Shown here: piece by piece, positions 48,048 to 60,990 of the stretch | Layout: every line of letters starts with the position of its first letter | Position numbering within the stretch: position 1 is the first letter of the stretch | DNA from: Glycine soja | Taxonomy: Eukaryota > Streptophyta > Magnoliopsida > Fabales > Fabaceae | Assembly (NCBI RefSeq): GCF_004193775.1 | Contig: NC_041010.1 | Coordinates: 46,241,562 to 46,305,561, forward strand | Length of the DNA: 64,000 nucleotides | Direction: 5' to 3' | Notes under the pieces: model-generated | Database searches by the model: none | What the model was told of the DNA's origin: nothing | Seen by the model: only the letters and a program-made list of their open reading frames with translations | Position numbers and translations under genes: made by a program

Positions 48048-49571
48048 GTTGGGTTTGTAGAAACCCTTTGGAAAAGCTGCTATCACCAATTTATCACCAT
48101 GGACATGATGGATGATGTTTCATAATTTCACACATGATTGTGGTTCATCATTGGCAAAGAAATTAGCAAAGAGTCATCAAGGAAGGGAAAAGGGAAAGCA
48201 TGCCATATCAATCATTGTTTCTATATTTTACCTTCCATCCGGTTTTGTTGGAAATCTCAAAATATTTGTCTTACAATTTGAAGGCCTTTTACTATTTATT
48301 TGGTTGTTTTCATTTAGTCATTTTGTTCCGAATCTAATCATGCAAAAGAATAGTTTGGTTTACTTTCTCCCCCCCCCCCCACATCTTTTTATTACCCTAA
48401 TTTAAATTATTTCTGATTATAATTTTTAAAATTTATTTACTTGATCTATTTTTAAGATTATATTAAACAAATCCAGTCGTTTTGTCAATATTTTTTTTAT
48501 ATTCTCATTATTATTTTTTGTTATATGTCTATGTTTTCTTTCTGTACAGCCATGATTTTCCTCGTGAATGGATGGGAAACTAAATCTGTTTTAAGATGTC
48601 ATGAATGGCAAGAAACTTGCAGAAAGCTATGTATTATTTGCTATGTGATCAGTTTAATTGGGAGCTTTAATTTTGGGTCCAAATTGATTTTCAACCATTT
48701 TTGTAGTGTGTAAAAGATAAAGATTGAGAAAGGAAGAAATAGTTACCTATATGCTGAATAAATGATTATATAAAAAATATTTATTTTAAAGTTTTTTATA
48801 TAAATTTAAACAAACTCACTGATTATATAATTAAATTTCAGGATTGTAACTTTTTAAATTGTTAATGAAGGAAGGAGGATAGCCCACAACCTCGATCTTG
48901 AATTCGCCGTTCCTATATCTTGAAGCTATTATTATGCTTTAGTATTTTAGCATTACTGTTTTTTTTAGAAGAAATATTTTAGCATTACTTAAGAATGGTC
49001 TATTACTTATTTCCATTTTTTTAATCGTGATAATCAAAGATAACGTTAAGGGATTTAAAATAATTCATCCAGTTTGTTGACAAAATTGAACTCTCTTGAC
49101 ACTCACTTGCGTATTAATTGTTTATTATCTTGATTAGCTGCATTGTTACACCAAAAAAAAAAAATGAGATGAAAAGTAAATCCTTGGATACTTCGGCTTT
49201 CCACCGTCCTCTTTTTACAATTCATTGGCTACTTTAACCGATAGAGCCACAGAAGGACTAATTAAGGAGATTGTTTAAAAAAAAGATTGAAATAAAAGAT
49301 GGTCTTAAAAGAAAATCATAGATAGATACCTAGCAACAATATCCTTGATTGAAATAGTAAAAGCATAGCAATAAGACCCAAAGTTACAAGTCATATATAT
49401 ATAGACAATATATATGTATCAGAATAGAAATCCGCAAACTTCCCACACAAGTCTGGAAGATAAATGTTTTTTCTTCATAATAACAATAAGAACCCAAGTC
49501 CAAAAGTCATATATATATATATATAGAGAGAGAGAGAAACAATAAAGTAAACCATATAATCTAATGTTAAA
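48048..49571 (-). promoter_or_regulatory. Spacer with the fructokinase-like promoter and AGL6 3' end
   Basis: About 1.5 kb between two minus-strand genes. The side next to 48047 should carry the promoter of the fructokinase-like gene, and the side next to 49572 the 3' UTR of the AGL6-type gene. A run of 12 C lies at 48369-48380 and a (TA)n(GA)n microsatellite near 49508-49537. No confident TATA box or other gene was seen. Confidence 0.45.
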
Positions 49572-50494
49572 TCAGAGGAACCATCCTTGAAAATTAGTCT
49601 CACTGGCCATGGTCTTTGGGACAATGGATGGCTCACCTTGAACAGAATACCTGCAAGAAAGTAACGAGTTTAATTATGAGTTATTCGGACCATTTTTGCT
49701 TAAGACATTGCTTCAAATATTTTGGAGATTATTGATACCAATTTGATATACTTGCAATGTTATCAATTTCAACCAAAGGTTTAAACTTTTCAATTACTAA
49801 GGATATTTGATTTTGATTGTTTTTTTTTTCATTTTCACTGGAAATAGAAAATGGTGATGAAAATATGTTTGGTTGGATTTCTATTTTTATTTTCAGTTAA
49901 AATATTTTTTCAAACAAACCAAAAACTAAAAACAATAAAATCTCGTTTTTAATGTTTTCAGTTTAAACCAGAACCTCATTTTGAATATAATGAAAACGCG
50001 ATGACAAAAAATGTAATTTTAAGTAAATCTAAAAATGTATTTTCTTTTGAAAATACATTTTCAGTGTTTTTATTTCTTGAAAACAGAAAACAAGAAGTTA
50101 AATCAAACACGTTTTTAGAATTCTAATATTTTAAAAATAAAAACAGTTTTTAAAAAATGAAAACAGAAAATGAAAATATAAACCAAACACACCCTAATTT
50201 TTTAAATGGATAATTTTATTTTTTTTAATTTCGATCTGTCTATAATCACATAAATTAAATTACTTCACATCTTTATATATTCGAATATGCATGCCAGTTA
50301 GCGCCGCTCTATACAGAGTTGCACAAGTACATTCTAGATTCAGCTTGTTTAAAAAACATTAATTTTCTTCCATATGTCTTATGCAAACATGTTTGGCTGA
50401 ATCAGAAACACTGAAGCCACCATAGATTGAAATCTGAAACTACTTCAAAACTCAAAGGCCACATAATTATGCAAATTATGCATGCGTGTGTGTG

Positions 50495-50549
<55 letters not shown>

Positions 50550-53500
50550 GAGGTATATATAACATAAATAGGAATAAAAGGAAATTTGGCTCGAATTGAA
50601 TATACCCTATTTGCAAGAAAGGCTCAGGGTAGGTTTGGGAAGGCAGCAAGGGAAAGCTCCCATCTCCAGCAGCACTAGTGGAAGTAGAGCCCCACAGACT
50701 TGCTTTGAGATTAAATCCATAAGGCTCAAGCTGAAAAGGAGGCTTCAAAAAGCATGAAATAATCAATGAATAGAAAATGAAAAAGAAAAAATAGGAATAG
50801 AGAGACATGCATTTGCACTAATATGATTCATGTTATGCTGGAATTGTTGGTTGTCGATGTCATAGTGCAAAACCTTGAGTCTAAGGTCTTCAAGATGACG
50901 TTCCTGCGAGATATGAATGAGAACACCAAAGTTTAGTATATAAATCATCAAAATGAATATAAAAAAGAACCATGCATAGACAATATATACTAATTTCTAA
51001 AAAATTACAGAAAGACAATTATACAAGAAAACAAACTAACTTAACCTTTCTTATTAATTACCTTTTGGCGAAGCTCTTCCACATGTTCAATAATCAGTTG
51101 TGTCTGCAAATGGAACAATTTTTCAGGCATTATCATCCAATATCCATGTTCGTATCAATTAGCTGCGGTACATAAACTGATTGAAACCAATTATTTTTGT
51201 ACCTATAAGGCTAGTTTGTTATAGATAAAAAAAATTATTCTGACGTAAAATAATCTAATAGTTATGTTTTAAAAAAAAATAAAAAAGAAGCAAATTTAAA
51301 ATATTAACGGTAATTTTTAACTTCAAAGATTAATATTAACCATTAGATGTGGTAATTTGAAAATATTAAATAAATATGAAAAATTTGTATTACAAGAACA
51401 AGATCCTACTCTCTTTTATATTACAGCAATAGAAGTGCACAGAGGGCTTATACATTTACACGTACCTTCCTCTGCCTAGCTTGTGATAAAGCTTTTTCAA
51501 GTTGCTCCTCAAGAATTTGCAACTCTTTTATGCTCAGTGGTCCAAGATCTTCCCCATGCAAACGCCTGATATATGCAATCAAATCGCAGATTAAAGAAAA
51601 ATATAATATCCTAATCTCCATCTCCGCCTAGAATATTGTATGTGATTAAAAAACATGTATCTGAATTTCTGTGTGAAATTATTATAATCGAGAACAATAA
51701 TATAGAAAGAGTATAATTTATAACCTTTGTGTCTTTTGAACAGCTTCATACTTTTCATTTAGTTTTGACATTTCTTGGTACCAGCCCTGATGATTGTCAA
51801 AACAGAAATTCATCAGAATAATTTTTAACAAGATTAGCTAACTATAGTGCTTTATATATGGATTAAAATTAAGAATAAACTAAAGAAATGTACTACAACC
51901 TAAAAAACAGGACAATGTTTTATGTAATCTTTCAGAAAAGAATGAAATTATTTTCATGTGAAAAAAATGTAATAATTATTGAAAGACAATAACATGATTT
52001 TAATTGCATGCGTATAATTTCAAGTACATTTAGGTAACAAAGGCTCTATTAACTCAGTAGCTGTCAAATTCACATTAACAATTAAGGTCAAAAGACCACA
52101 GAAAGAAAACAAACATATATATCAACTTCAAATTATTATTATACAATTGATGGGATGATTAATAGACAAAGATTTTCATGGAATTTAATCTAGTTGTTTG
52201 GAGACACATCTTAATGTATTTATCTTTTAAATTAATTTGCTGTTGACTATAAGTTATTATAAGAGTCCTTAAGGTGAAAAATTAATTTGAGCAGAGATGA
52301 AATTATACACATACCTGATTTTCAAGTTCAACATTGCCATCTTGATTAGAGTACTTCCGGTATCGATCATAGGTTTTTATAATACTGAAAATTGAAAGAA
52401 ATTCGGTAAGAATTCATGATATATATATAGTTCTATGCAATAAGGAACAGGAGACATTTAACCACAAAATAAATCCAAAGATAATAAAACCAACTTGAAC
52501 CTCTTTTGTCAAGAGTTGGGGGTGATATAAAGGAGAGGGTTTATTTTGGTTCCTCCTAAACTCATTCATATATTGCTACCCTATTAATGTATCATATTAT
52601 CCAGGTATTTGCATCTATAACGATAAAAAAAAAAAAAAAGAAGATGAAGTTATTAGGAACAGTTTTCAATTTGATTCACTAATAATATTAAACAGTTTCT
52701 CTCATTGGAAATGAAAAGCGTAATATCATTGTAGTAACTAATTCTAATTTATTTGTTTAAAGTTATTAGGAAAATTCTAAAATTATATAGTAACAATATG
52801 ACATAGTCTATTATCAATATTTGTTAGATATCAAATATATATGCAAAACCAATTGATAGTTCCAATCAAAATATTTTTCTCAAATTTCTTGCCGAAATGA
52901 ATTTATTTTCAAAAACAAGTACTTCTTTCATCATATTTTTGGAAGAATATATAATTAAGTGTATATTTTTGTAGTTTTTAACTACGAATTGAATAACAGT
53001 TTAAGTGGATGATGAACACTGGATTAATTGGTTTATCTTGAGATGGATAAATAATACCAAAAGGCTAGGGTTGAATTAAAGGAAAGGGCAAATTTATGTA
53101 TGATATACTTCTTTATATTAAAATTATATACAATTTACAATCGGAACCAGAGATGTTATTTTTTCCTCCAGAATTACATAAAATTTACATTATATGATTT
53201 TAAAAAAGAAAAAAACATTTTTAAATGATTTTGTTTTGAATTATTGCCAATATCCGCCGTAATTTGTTTTCAACCAAAATAAAGAAAGACAGACTTTCTC
53301 TTTATTATGAGGAATATATAAAATTGCCCCTCCCCCCTAGACAGATCCACATGAATGACAAGTGTTTTGTCATAAGATCATGAATTGGAATTAATATTTT
53401 ATTTTCTTAGCAAGAAAATATGATGAGTTCAAAAGGAAAAATAAATCTAAATACCTCGAGCTGCCATTTGAAGATTAAATCATAACATGAACATAATCGC

Positions 53501-54428
53501 ACCTCTCGTATCATATAACTCTGTGTGTGTTTTTCATTTTTCTCTGCTTGTGAGAAAAATTGTTCCTCTCATGTCATATAATTGCAAGATTTTCTTTATT
53601 TTTTGTTGTCTTTTTTTCCCCTCATTTTTCTCTTTTTGTGAGAAAGAAAAACGTCATAGATTTGTACTGTTGTATTAGTAATGCATTTTATCCCAGTTAA
53701 GAGAGAGAGGGGGGGGGGGGGGGGGTGTAATTATGATATGTGAGTGTGACAGAAAACAAACTATGTATAATGCTTCTCTTCTGTATAATCTCTGATTTTT
53801 CCTCCACGAGTGGAACCCTCAGGCCCCAATAACAAATTAAAGGGGGAGTCATAGAGAACAAAAAATCCAGAAAAAAAGGACCAAGTATGATAAAACATGA
53901 GGGTTTGTCAGAACTCAGATCACAGATGCATGTACGTGTTAGTGAAAGAAAACCATGAAAATGATTATAGAATTAAATAGCTAGCCACACAAATAAATAA
54001 ATAAAAAAGGGTGAAAATAGTGTTAGAATTAGGGTTTGTGCAGTTAAATACATCAAATGCAAAGAGTTTTGAAAATAAAAAGAAGGAGGAGGAGAAAGTA
54101 CTGACCATTTTGTTAAAAGGAACTAGAAAAAAGAAAGAAAAAGGGCATGAGAAAAACCCAAAAAACCAAGTGCATAAAAACATTTGAAAAGAAAAGAAAA
54201 ACTAGCTTTTAAGGTGTTTACAATTATGAGAGAGAGAGACCTTTGAGCATCGTCTGGAAAGGTGAAGAGCTTGCCACGAGGTGAGAAAATGACAAGGGCG
54301 ACCTCAGCATCACACAGCACTGAGAGCTCTTTGGCTTTCTTCAACAAACCTGTCTTTCTTTTCGAGAAGGTAACTTGCCGATTTATTTTGTTCTCAATCC
54401 TCTTCAGCTCAACCCTTCCTCTACCCAT
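49572..54428 (-). CDS. AGL6: MADS-box transcription factor, AGL6 type (divergent)
   Basis: MIKC MADS-domain factor of the AGL6 clade, expected to act in the nucleus in floral-organ and flowering control, often as part of complexes with other MADS proteins. Exons (minus): 54428-54241, 52384-52315, 51786-51725, 51565-51466, 51103-51062, 50903-50874, 50730-50606, 49650-49572; all GT-AG, in phase, 696 nt, 231 residues. The MADS domain is residues 1-60 ([18 protein letters not shown]). The K-box includes [15 protein letters not shown] and the AGL6/SEP-like ARQRKTQLIIE. The C-terminus has the AGL6 motifs EPFLQIGY and a final NFQGWFL. Odd points: the stretch [20 protein letters not shown] after the MADS domain is unlike typical AGL6 proteins, and exon 6 is 30 nt rather than 42. 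It may be a diverged paralogue; the AGL6 clade call is strong from the C-terminus and from linkage to SOC1. Confidence 0.92.
50495..50545. repeat. (AT)n microsatellite in AGL6 intron 7
   Basis: About 25 TA units preceded by a short GTGTGTGT stretch, within the intron between the last two coding exons. Confidence 0.95.
53709..53725. repeat. Poly(G) run in AGL6 intron 1
   Basis: A GAGAGAGA tract runs directly into 17 consecutive G on the plus strand (C on the transcribed gene strand). Such a run is rare in this AT-rich window and may be length-variable or a sequencing trouble spot. Confidence 0.9.
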
Positions 54429-56939
54429 TTTAATTTCTCACACCAACACACTATCTCTCTGTGTTGTGGACTTGTTTGTTTATGTTAATAGATAAGAGAT
54501 TCACACGTACGTATGCATCAACCCCATGTGAACAAGGGTACGTCTAGGAAATTAATGATGAATCATTCCTCTTGCAGCAGGTTGACCGAAAACTTGGAGA
54601 AAAAACTAACCAAGGGAATTTTTATTTTTTTTCATAATATCTGTTTTTAGAACCATTTATATGCATAAAACATTGGAATTTTAATTTGAAATCTTACTGT
54701 AACATTAATATATTAATTTTAAAATTTAAAGGACCACCACATTGGCACATTGTAACGATTGATTCTACCCCAAAAACAAAAACACAAAAAAATAAATTGC
54801 AAGGACAAGGGCTCAAGTTTTACATACGCAAAAGTTAACATCCATATATATGCATGGCTGTGTTCTTCATATTGTCCTTGTTTTTTTAACTTATTTTTCC
54901 CCCCTGCTCGTTCCATAAAAATTATAGATTATAGAAATAAAAAAAAAACGCCCCGCTTATTCTGAGTATTCTAAAATTTTATTATTATTAATTTAATTAA
55001 TAGAACGTATTTTGGGTTAAGTTAAATGATAGTATCATGCAGTGTGTAAGTCTATTAATAGAGAGAGGCGTGTGTCAGAGCCTCATAGGACACTGCATAT
55101 GATTCGATTCCTAGGATATCCGGAGGTAGTCCACATCTCTGCTTTTTGCCATAGGTAAGGAACAAAACAAATTGAAACAAAAGATAGGGAAAAAATTATT
55201 TTATATGATGATAGTATTTCTTTATCATATGACGAATTTCATTAATTAACCAAATACTTATATCCAAGAGACGACGTACACACTACTATTGCTTTAATTC
55301 ACGTACAAATAATGTGAGTAAAGCTTTCATGCCAAGCCAGACCCCTTTTTTATTTCAGTGGGTTCAGCATGTATATGTAAAGGATCACAAGAACCATGCA
55401 TCTAATAAGCTTGAAAAACCAATTAACCGAAAGAACCATTCAACTGTGATATTTAATCAGAGACCCTAGCAAAACCAATGTAGGAACGAATATTAATTTC
55501 CCATACAACTTGCATCTATATTCAGCTTCACATAATTCATTTATATATAGGAACTGATTCTCATTTATTAGCTAGCTACAAGAAAAAAAATAACATTAGA
55601 GATGAAACAATTTATATATAAATTTTAAAAAATCATCACTAAATTTTCTGTGACTCTAACGAAGAAAAAGCAATTTTAATTTATCACTAAATTGCATGAC
55701 TAATTTTTAATTTTTTATAGTGCTTGCAACTAATAATTTTTTTGCTCCAATTAGATGTGAGAAGGCCAGAGAAATTCTTTTGCTGAACTGTGACTTTTAC
55801 TCAACTTTTATATTTTGTCCTTGATTAAAAAAAGTAATCACTTTTATTTTGTCATTCAGCTTTCATTGTGCGTACAAACAAACATAGATAATTCATAATT
55901 TTGACTTCTTTTAGAAAAGACTCTTAAATTAAGATAAATTTGGAAAGTGGGAATTAATAAAAGAATGAAAAAATGAGGAGTGTGATCAGCAAAGTATAAA
56001 AAAACCTCACCCGTGTGTCATTGTAGATAAGGTTGGACTTTTTTTTTTCCAACAGAGAAGGTTGGAATTTGAACAACTCCAAAGAGACAAACATACAACA
56101 AATAATTAACTCTTTGGGAAAAAACGATTAATAGAGGTTCCTGGATCCCAATTTTGAAATGTTAGTATTTTGGCTAAAATGCAAATAAATGCTACTTTAA
56201 CACTGTCATGGAAAGACAAATTAACCAGGCCTTCTTTCAGAGATAGCCAGATAGGCAAGGGAATCTGTGGGAAGTCATTGATTTTCACTTCAACTCCATC
56301 AATCCTCACAGAAAGCAACCACAATTGCACAAAGTTTGTAAAATGTTCAATTAAGTGCAAAAGCATAATTAAAACAAACATGTTTACATATATAGTGATA
56401 TTTTTTTGAGTTAACAAACTTTCATTTCATATATGGCTGTGCACAAGACTCAACGATCATATGCCCATATGCATTGATTTTTTACTTTCAATAAGTTTTG
56501 GAAATGTACTGTGTCGTTAAAGGTCTTGTCATTCTCTCAGAGATTAATAATGTTAGATAGGTATTAGCTCTGCACAAGAGGGGGATTATTGATTTTCCTA
56601 AAGACATTTTGTCCTTTTTGCAACAATGGTATTGAAGACTATGCAAAATAAAAAGCATTACTAGTCCTAAAATAATTGCAGTTTTAACATTTGAAAAAGA
56701 ATTTAAATCGACTGATATTTTTATTTTTCAATAAAATATTAAAATATCTATTCCAATTTTATCATGTAATAAAAAATGTTATCTTAAAAATCTTAATATG
56801 AAATCAAGAGAGAGAACAATAATGTTTTAGTAAAAATTTTCTCTAACAAATAATAATTCTCTTGGAATATTTGTTTTCTTGACCAGTGAGAAAAAAACCT
56901 TAAACATAGTTATCATAAGACGGATATTAAAGCTTAATT
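54429..56939 (-). promoter_or_regulatory. Upstream region of the AGL6-type gene and intergenic DNA
   Basis: The part adjoining 54428 must include the AGL6 promoter; TCTCTCTGTG and similar pyrimidine tracts are near the start. No clear TATA box was found. Further out the sequence is AT-rich, with short frames on both strands (such as 56106-56417) that resemble no family I know. Confidence 0.4.
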
Positions 56940-57290
56940 ATCAATTTCATTTTTATAGTATTTTAAAAAGTTTAATTTGATCCCTAAATTTTAATATTTT
57001 TTAATTTGATCCTTAAATTCATAAAAATAAATCAATTTAATTTTCAAAATCTTAAAATAAATCAATTTGGTTCTCAAAATTTTTAAGAATTTAAGAACCA
57101 AATTGAACCATTTAACATAATTTAGAGATCAAATTGATTCATTTTTAAAAATTTGATGATCAAATTAAATATTTTTAAAATTTTAAGATTAAATTAATTT
57201 ATTTTAAAAAATTTAAGGATCAAATTGGATCTTTTAAAAATTAAATTGAATTATTTAAAATAATTTAAAAATTAATTGATATTAAGTCAT
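56940..57290. repeat. AT-rich foldback with repeated AATTTGATCC motif
   Basis: Variants of AATTTGATCCTTAAATT occur several times on the left half, and their complement on the right (AAATTTAAGGATCAAATT). The centre is a 13-bp perfect inverted pair, TCAATTTGGTTCT and AGAACCAAATTGA, around a 17-base AT-only loop near 57062-57104. This suggests a large imperfect hairpin of MITE type. No coding sequence. Confidence 0.65.
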
Positions 57291-57299
57291 TTATTAATG

Positions 57300-58581
57300 T
57301 AAGCAGTTATTACCTCTTGGTCAGTGTTACGTGAGGTATGAGGTATACTTCATGTGTATGCAGGGAAAGAAAACCAAAAGATTCTTCTATATTTTATGAC
57401 ATGCGGTGGTACTGGTATACTCTATTTGACTCACAAGAAATGAATAGTGTGTTTTGTGTTTAGATCTGGTTTTTCTGTTGTCTCTTTTTTAAGCATATCT
57501 GTGTTACCCTTTGAAAATTACATAATTTTAAAATCCTTTGAAAATTACATAATTTTAAAATTGAATCACAACATTAAATATTAATATAACTACATGAACA
57601 ACATAAAGACAGTTAAAATAAGGATAACAGAAAAGTCAATTTCTAATGTGTTCAAGGATATGATGTGCTTGTCATCTTAAATATGGTCAAGTTCGGTTTC
57701 TGGTTTTGGTTTTCAGGCAAGGTTGTTAGGAAAAAATTTACATTCTCATACTAGTACAATTGATTCTCTAGCTTATAAAAATATTTTGGTTAATTTCGAC
57801 CACCTTGTTTTATGTATGGGTCGGAGTATTCCATATGCTTTTTTTTTTTTATATAATTCTTCTTTTGCTTATAAAAATCATATGCTTTTTATAGAGATGT
57901 TTAATAAGATCCGATCGTTTTGTTATTACAATGTAGATAAATTAAAGTGATAAAGTCAAGAAAACATAATTTGATCATTTTGATAACGCTTTCTCCTTCC
58001 ATCATTTTAACTTCTACCAAGACTTTCTGTTTTTTTATAAAATTCTAAAATTCTTTTAGACCTGAGAATGATTGGGCTAGAAAGGTTGATTGAAATTAAG
58101 ACAATGAAAAAGCATCACAACAAATTAATTTTTAATATACAAAAAATGTAATAAATTAATTATGTTGTTAAATTTGTAAGATTATTTTATTATTAAATTG
58201 TAATGTTCAAGAATTAATTTGATAATAAATTATATTTTTTAAGATCAATTTAACATTAAGTTATAAGTTTATGAACTAATTTGTCATTAAATTATCTACA
58301 AGATTAATTCATCACACTTTTTACATATTAATAAACTAAATTTGATTTTTTTTTATTTTTCAAGAATATCAGTGTCTTATAATTTCATGAATGAATTTGG
58401 TTATTTATCCCATTTTCAATCCATCATAGCTGGTTTAGACATGTAGTGTTGAGTTAAATTAGCTATTTACCCTATTTTATATTGATAATACAAAATATCT
58501 TTGCATAATCATCGAATTTTATATTCCTATGTATGATAAATTTATTAACTTTTATGATAAATATCTTAAAAGTTATATTTT
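57300..58581. other. Intergenic, no gene recognised
   Basis: AT-rich sequence with a short tandem repeat (CCTTTGAAAATTACATAATTTTAAAAT twice in part, near 57509 and 57536). The 75-codon frame at 57723-57950 resembles nothing I know. Confidence 0.45.
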
Positions 58582-60990
58582 GACACTCTTTATCCCGGCA
58601 TACATATAATTAAGAAAAATATATAAAAATTTAAAATTTAATTAAATCAATTTTATTCAAATCACATAAACAAATTCACGTGAAAAAAATGATCACATTC
58701 ACTTCACTTTTATCAGATAAAACTTATTCAAAACATATTCGGCTCAAACAAGACCGTCCAAGTTTACAAAAGGAAGCAAGTTAAGCAGCAAAATAAAATA
58801 AGATAAAACAACATATTCAAAACATCATGCAATTGTAACAGAAACTCATGCTTCAATGTCACATTCTATCAGAACATTGTGTTACAACGTCCTCTAGAAT
58901 GATGTTCTTTTAAGTCATCCACCTAGCCATTTGCTTCCACAAATACAAGGTTTGAGATCATCACATGATCTAAACACAAACAACACATGGGAAGTGAGTT
59001 ATCACATTTCTAAATAAAATACAAATAAACAAAGATATAATCAAAATACATTATAGAATTATTTATAACATAACTCAACTTAATACAATCCACGTCACTT
59101 CACTACCTCATCATTTAAATTTCATTATAGAAATCATCAATCACATTATACATGAATCACTCACTCGAGCAAGACGTAACAACACTCACAAATTTCATAA
59201 TAAACAATTTATATGCATTATGCAACAATTATACTGAAACTCAAGCCTATATATAATGTGGTATCATGTCAGTGAAAAATCATACTGGGACGCTTAGGAG
59301 TACACAACAAGACACACCACACAATGGGTATGTCAGGTCACTCTCATTAAGTAAAATCATAAGGTGACTAGTCAGGGTCACTCTGTTTTGCGAGAATGCC
59401 CCAACCATATGGGATCAACATAGGCTTAAAGGAGCACTCAAACTGAGTGTTTTTATCCCTAAGGCCTAGACTCCGAAGAATCTGTTAGGGTCTCACCTTC
59501 CTGATTCAGGTCCAACCCTTAAAACAACTTTTGTATGCATACACTGCTCATGAATTATACAATACTCACGATCTTACACTTGTGTTTTAAACACGTTTAA
59601 TACATTGCGCTAAAATTTAACACTTTAGATTCGTAACCTGGAACCCTACATTTTTCCTTTAATAGTTTGCGCATAAACACTTTTCTCAAGATAAACACCA
59701 ATTCGGTTATTGTATAATTCACAACTCACAACCCATAACACAAATATTGTCACATCAGGTATTAACCACACACTTATTCACAATCATATCTTATGTCCAT
59801 AATTTAATATCTCATAATGTCAGAATTCATCATCACATGTTTACGTGTATCTCACAAATTAATGCATGTTCAACTTTGCACTTATACTCAATTTCAATAA
59901 TAAAGTTATGATCTCAAAGCAATATGTTATTTCACAATTAATCAAATATTCAATTTATCACTTACACACAATTTTAATCACAATTTCATGATTTTAATAT
60001 TACAATCTCTTAATTATAATCATACATGAAGAATTATAATACAATAAACATCCTAAAATAAATCATAATTTGATCCTCTGAGGATTCCTACACCTGTTCA
60101 TTCTAATCTCAATTGCGATAAACTCATCTCTTACCTCTAAGTGGGTTCACTTATGTAGTCCGATAGTGATAGCGGCATCATTAGCGTTTTCTAAGATTTC
60201 TCATGCTTTTGCTCTGGGTTCTTTATTAGGGTTTTCAAGTGTTAGAGAGGAGAAAAGATTAGAGCCTTAATTGCACTATCTGCTTGCGATGATCATTTCT
60301 CCCTCCATAGATATTACTTTTGAAATTCCAATGGTGGATATGTGTGAAAATGAATTTTAAACCTAGTGTTCAAATTTCATGATAATCTAACAGTTAACAA
60401 GTTCAGGATCTTAGTTTTATTAGAACAAGTTTGGGTATATATGGGAAAATGAAAGTTACATGCGATGGACATTTCTCTCACCTTGCAAAGCCCAACGGTC
60501 GAAATGTTTTGAAATGAGTTCCAAACTTGGTGTTCAAATTGCATAACGATCCAACGATTAACGAGTCCAATATCCTGGTTTTATTGGAACAGATTTGAAT
60601 ATATGCAAAAAAAAAAAAAGAAGGTTTTGAGAGATAAAGGAAAAATGAATTTGAGAGGAAGAGATTGTAAAAATATATGTAAATATAAAAATTGACCTAA
60701 AATGTCTATTTATAATTAGAATACTTTTAGTCTATTATTTACTCATTTTTCTTTATTTTATTATTTTATAAACAAAAACTTTATTTTACTTCAAATCAAA
60801 TGAATAAATAAAATATCATTTTTATTTTCTAAGAAATATATTTATTTTTTTATACTTAAAAACATTATTTTAATTAATAAAAAATTTCTTTATTTATTTA
60901 ATTACAAAATTTTCATTATTTTTTTAAAACTTTATTTATTTTTAAATAAAATCCTTTTTAATTTATTTTACTATGTTTCATACATCAATA
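58582..60990 (-). mobile_element. Candidate solo LTR (copy B)
   Basis: Second copy of the 2.4-2.6 kb repeat at 21799-24386, in the same orientation, starting TGACACTCTTTATCCCGGC and sharing blocks along its whole length. It lacks a stretch corresponding to about 23170-23400 of copy A and differs by many small changes, so the two insertions are old or come from different source elements. No gag or pol sequence adjoins it. The right end near 60990 is approximate. Confidence 0.6.

Noticed and set aside
47943..48125. 60-codon plus-strand open frame ([18 protein letters not shown]...)
   Set aside because: It is the antisense shadow of fructokinase-like exon 1 (47963-48047); the minus-strand reading has a start, a transit-peptide-like composition and an in-phase splice donor.
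49500..49540. (TA)n(GA)n as a possible promoter element
   Set aside because: A simple microsatellite downstream of AGL6; no gene starts nearby.
50476..50951. 110- and 62-codon minus frames running through AGL6 introns
   Set aside because: They extend past the true exons 6-7 into intron and a microsatellite; splicing in phase gives the proper AGL6 C-terminus.
56106..56417. Open frames on both strands (103 and 79 codons)
   Set aside because: No family resemblance, no splice context and coding on both strands at once; probably chance.
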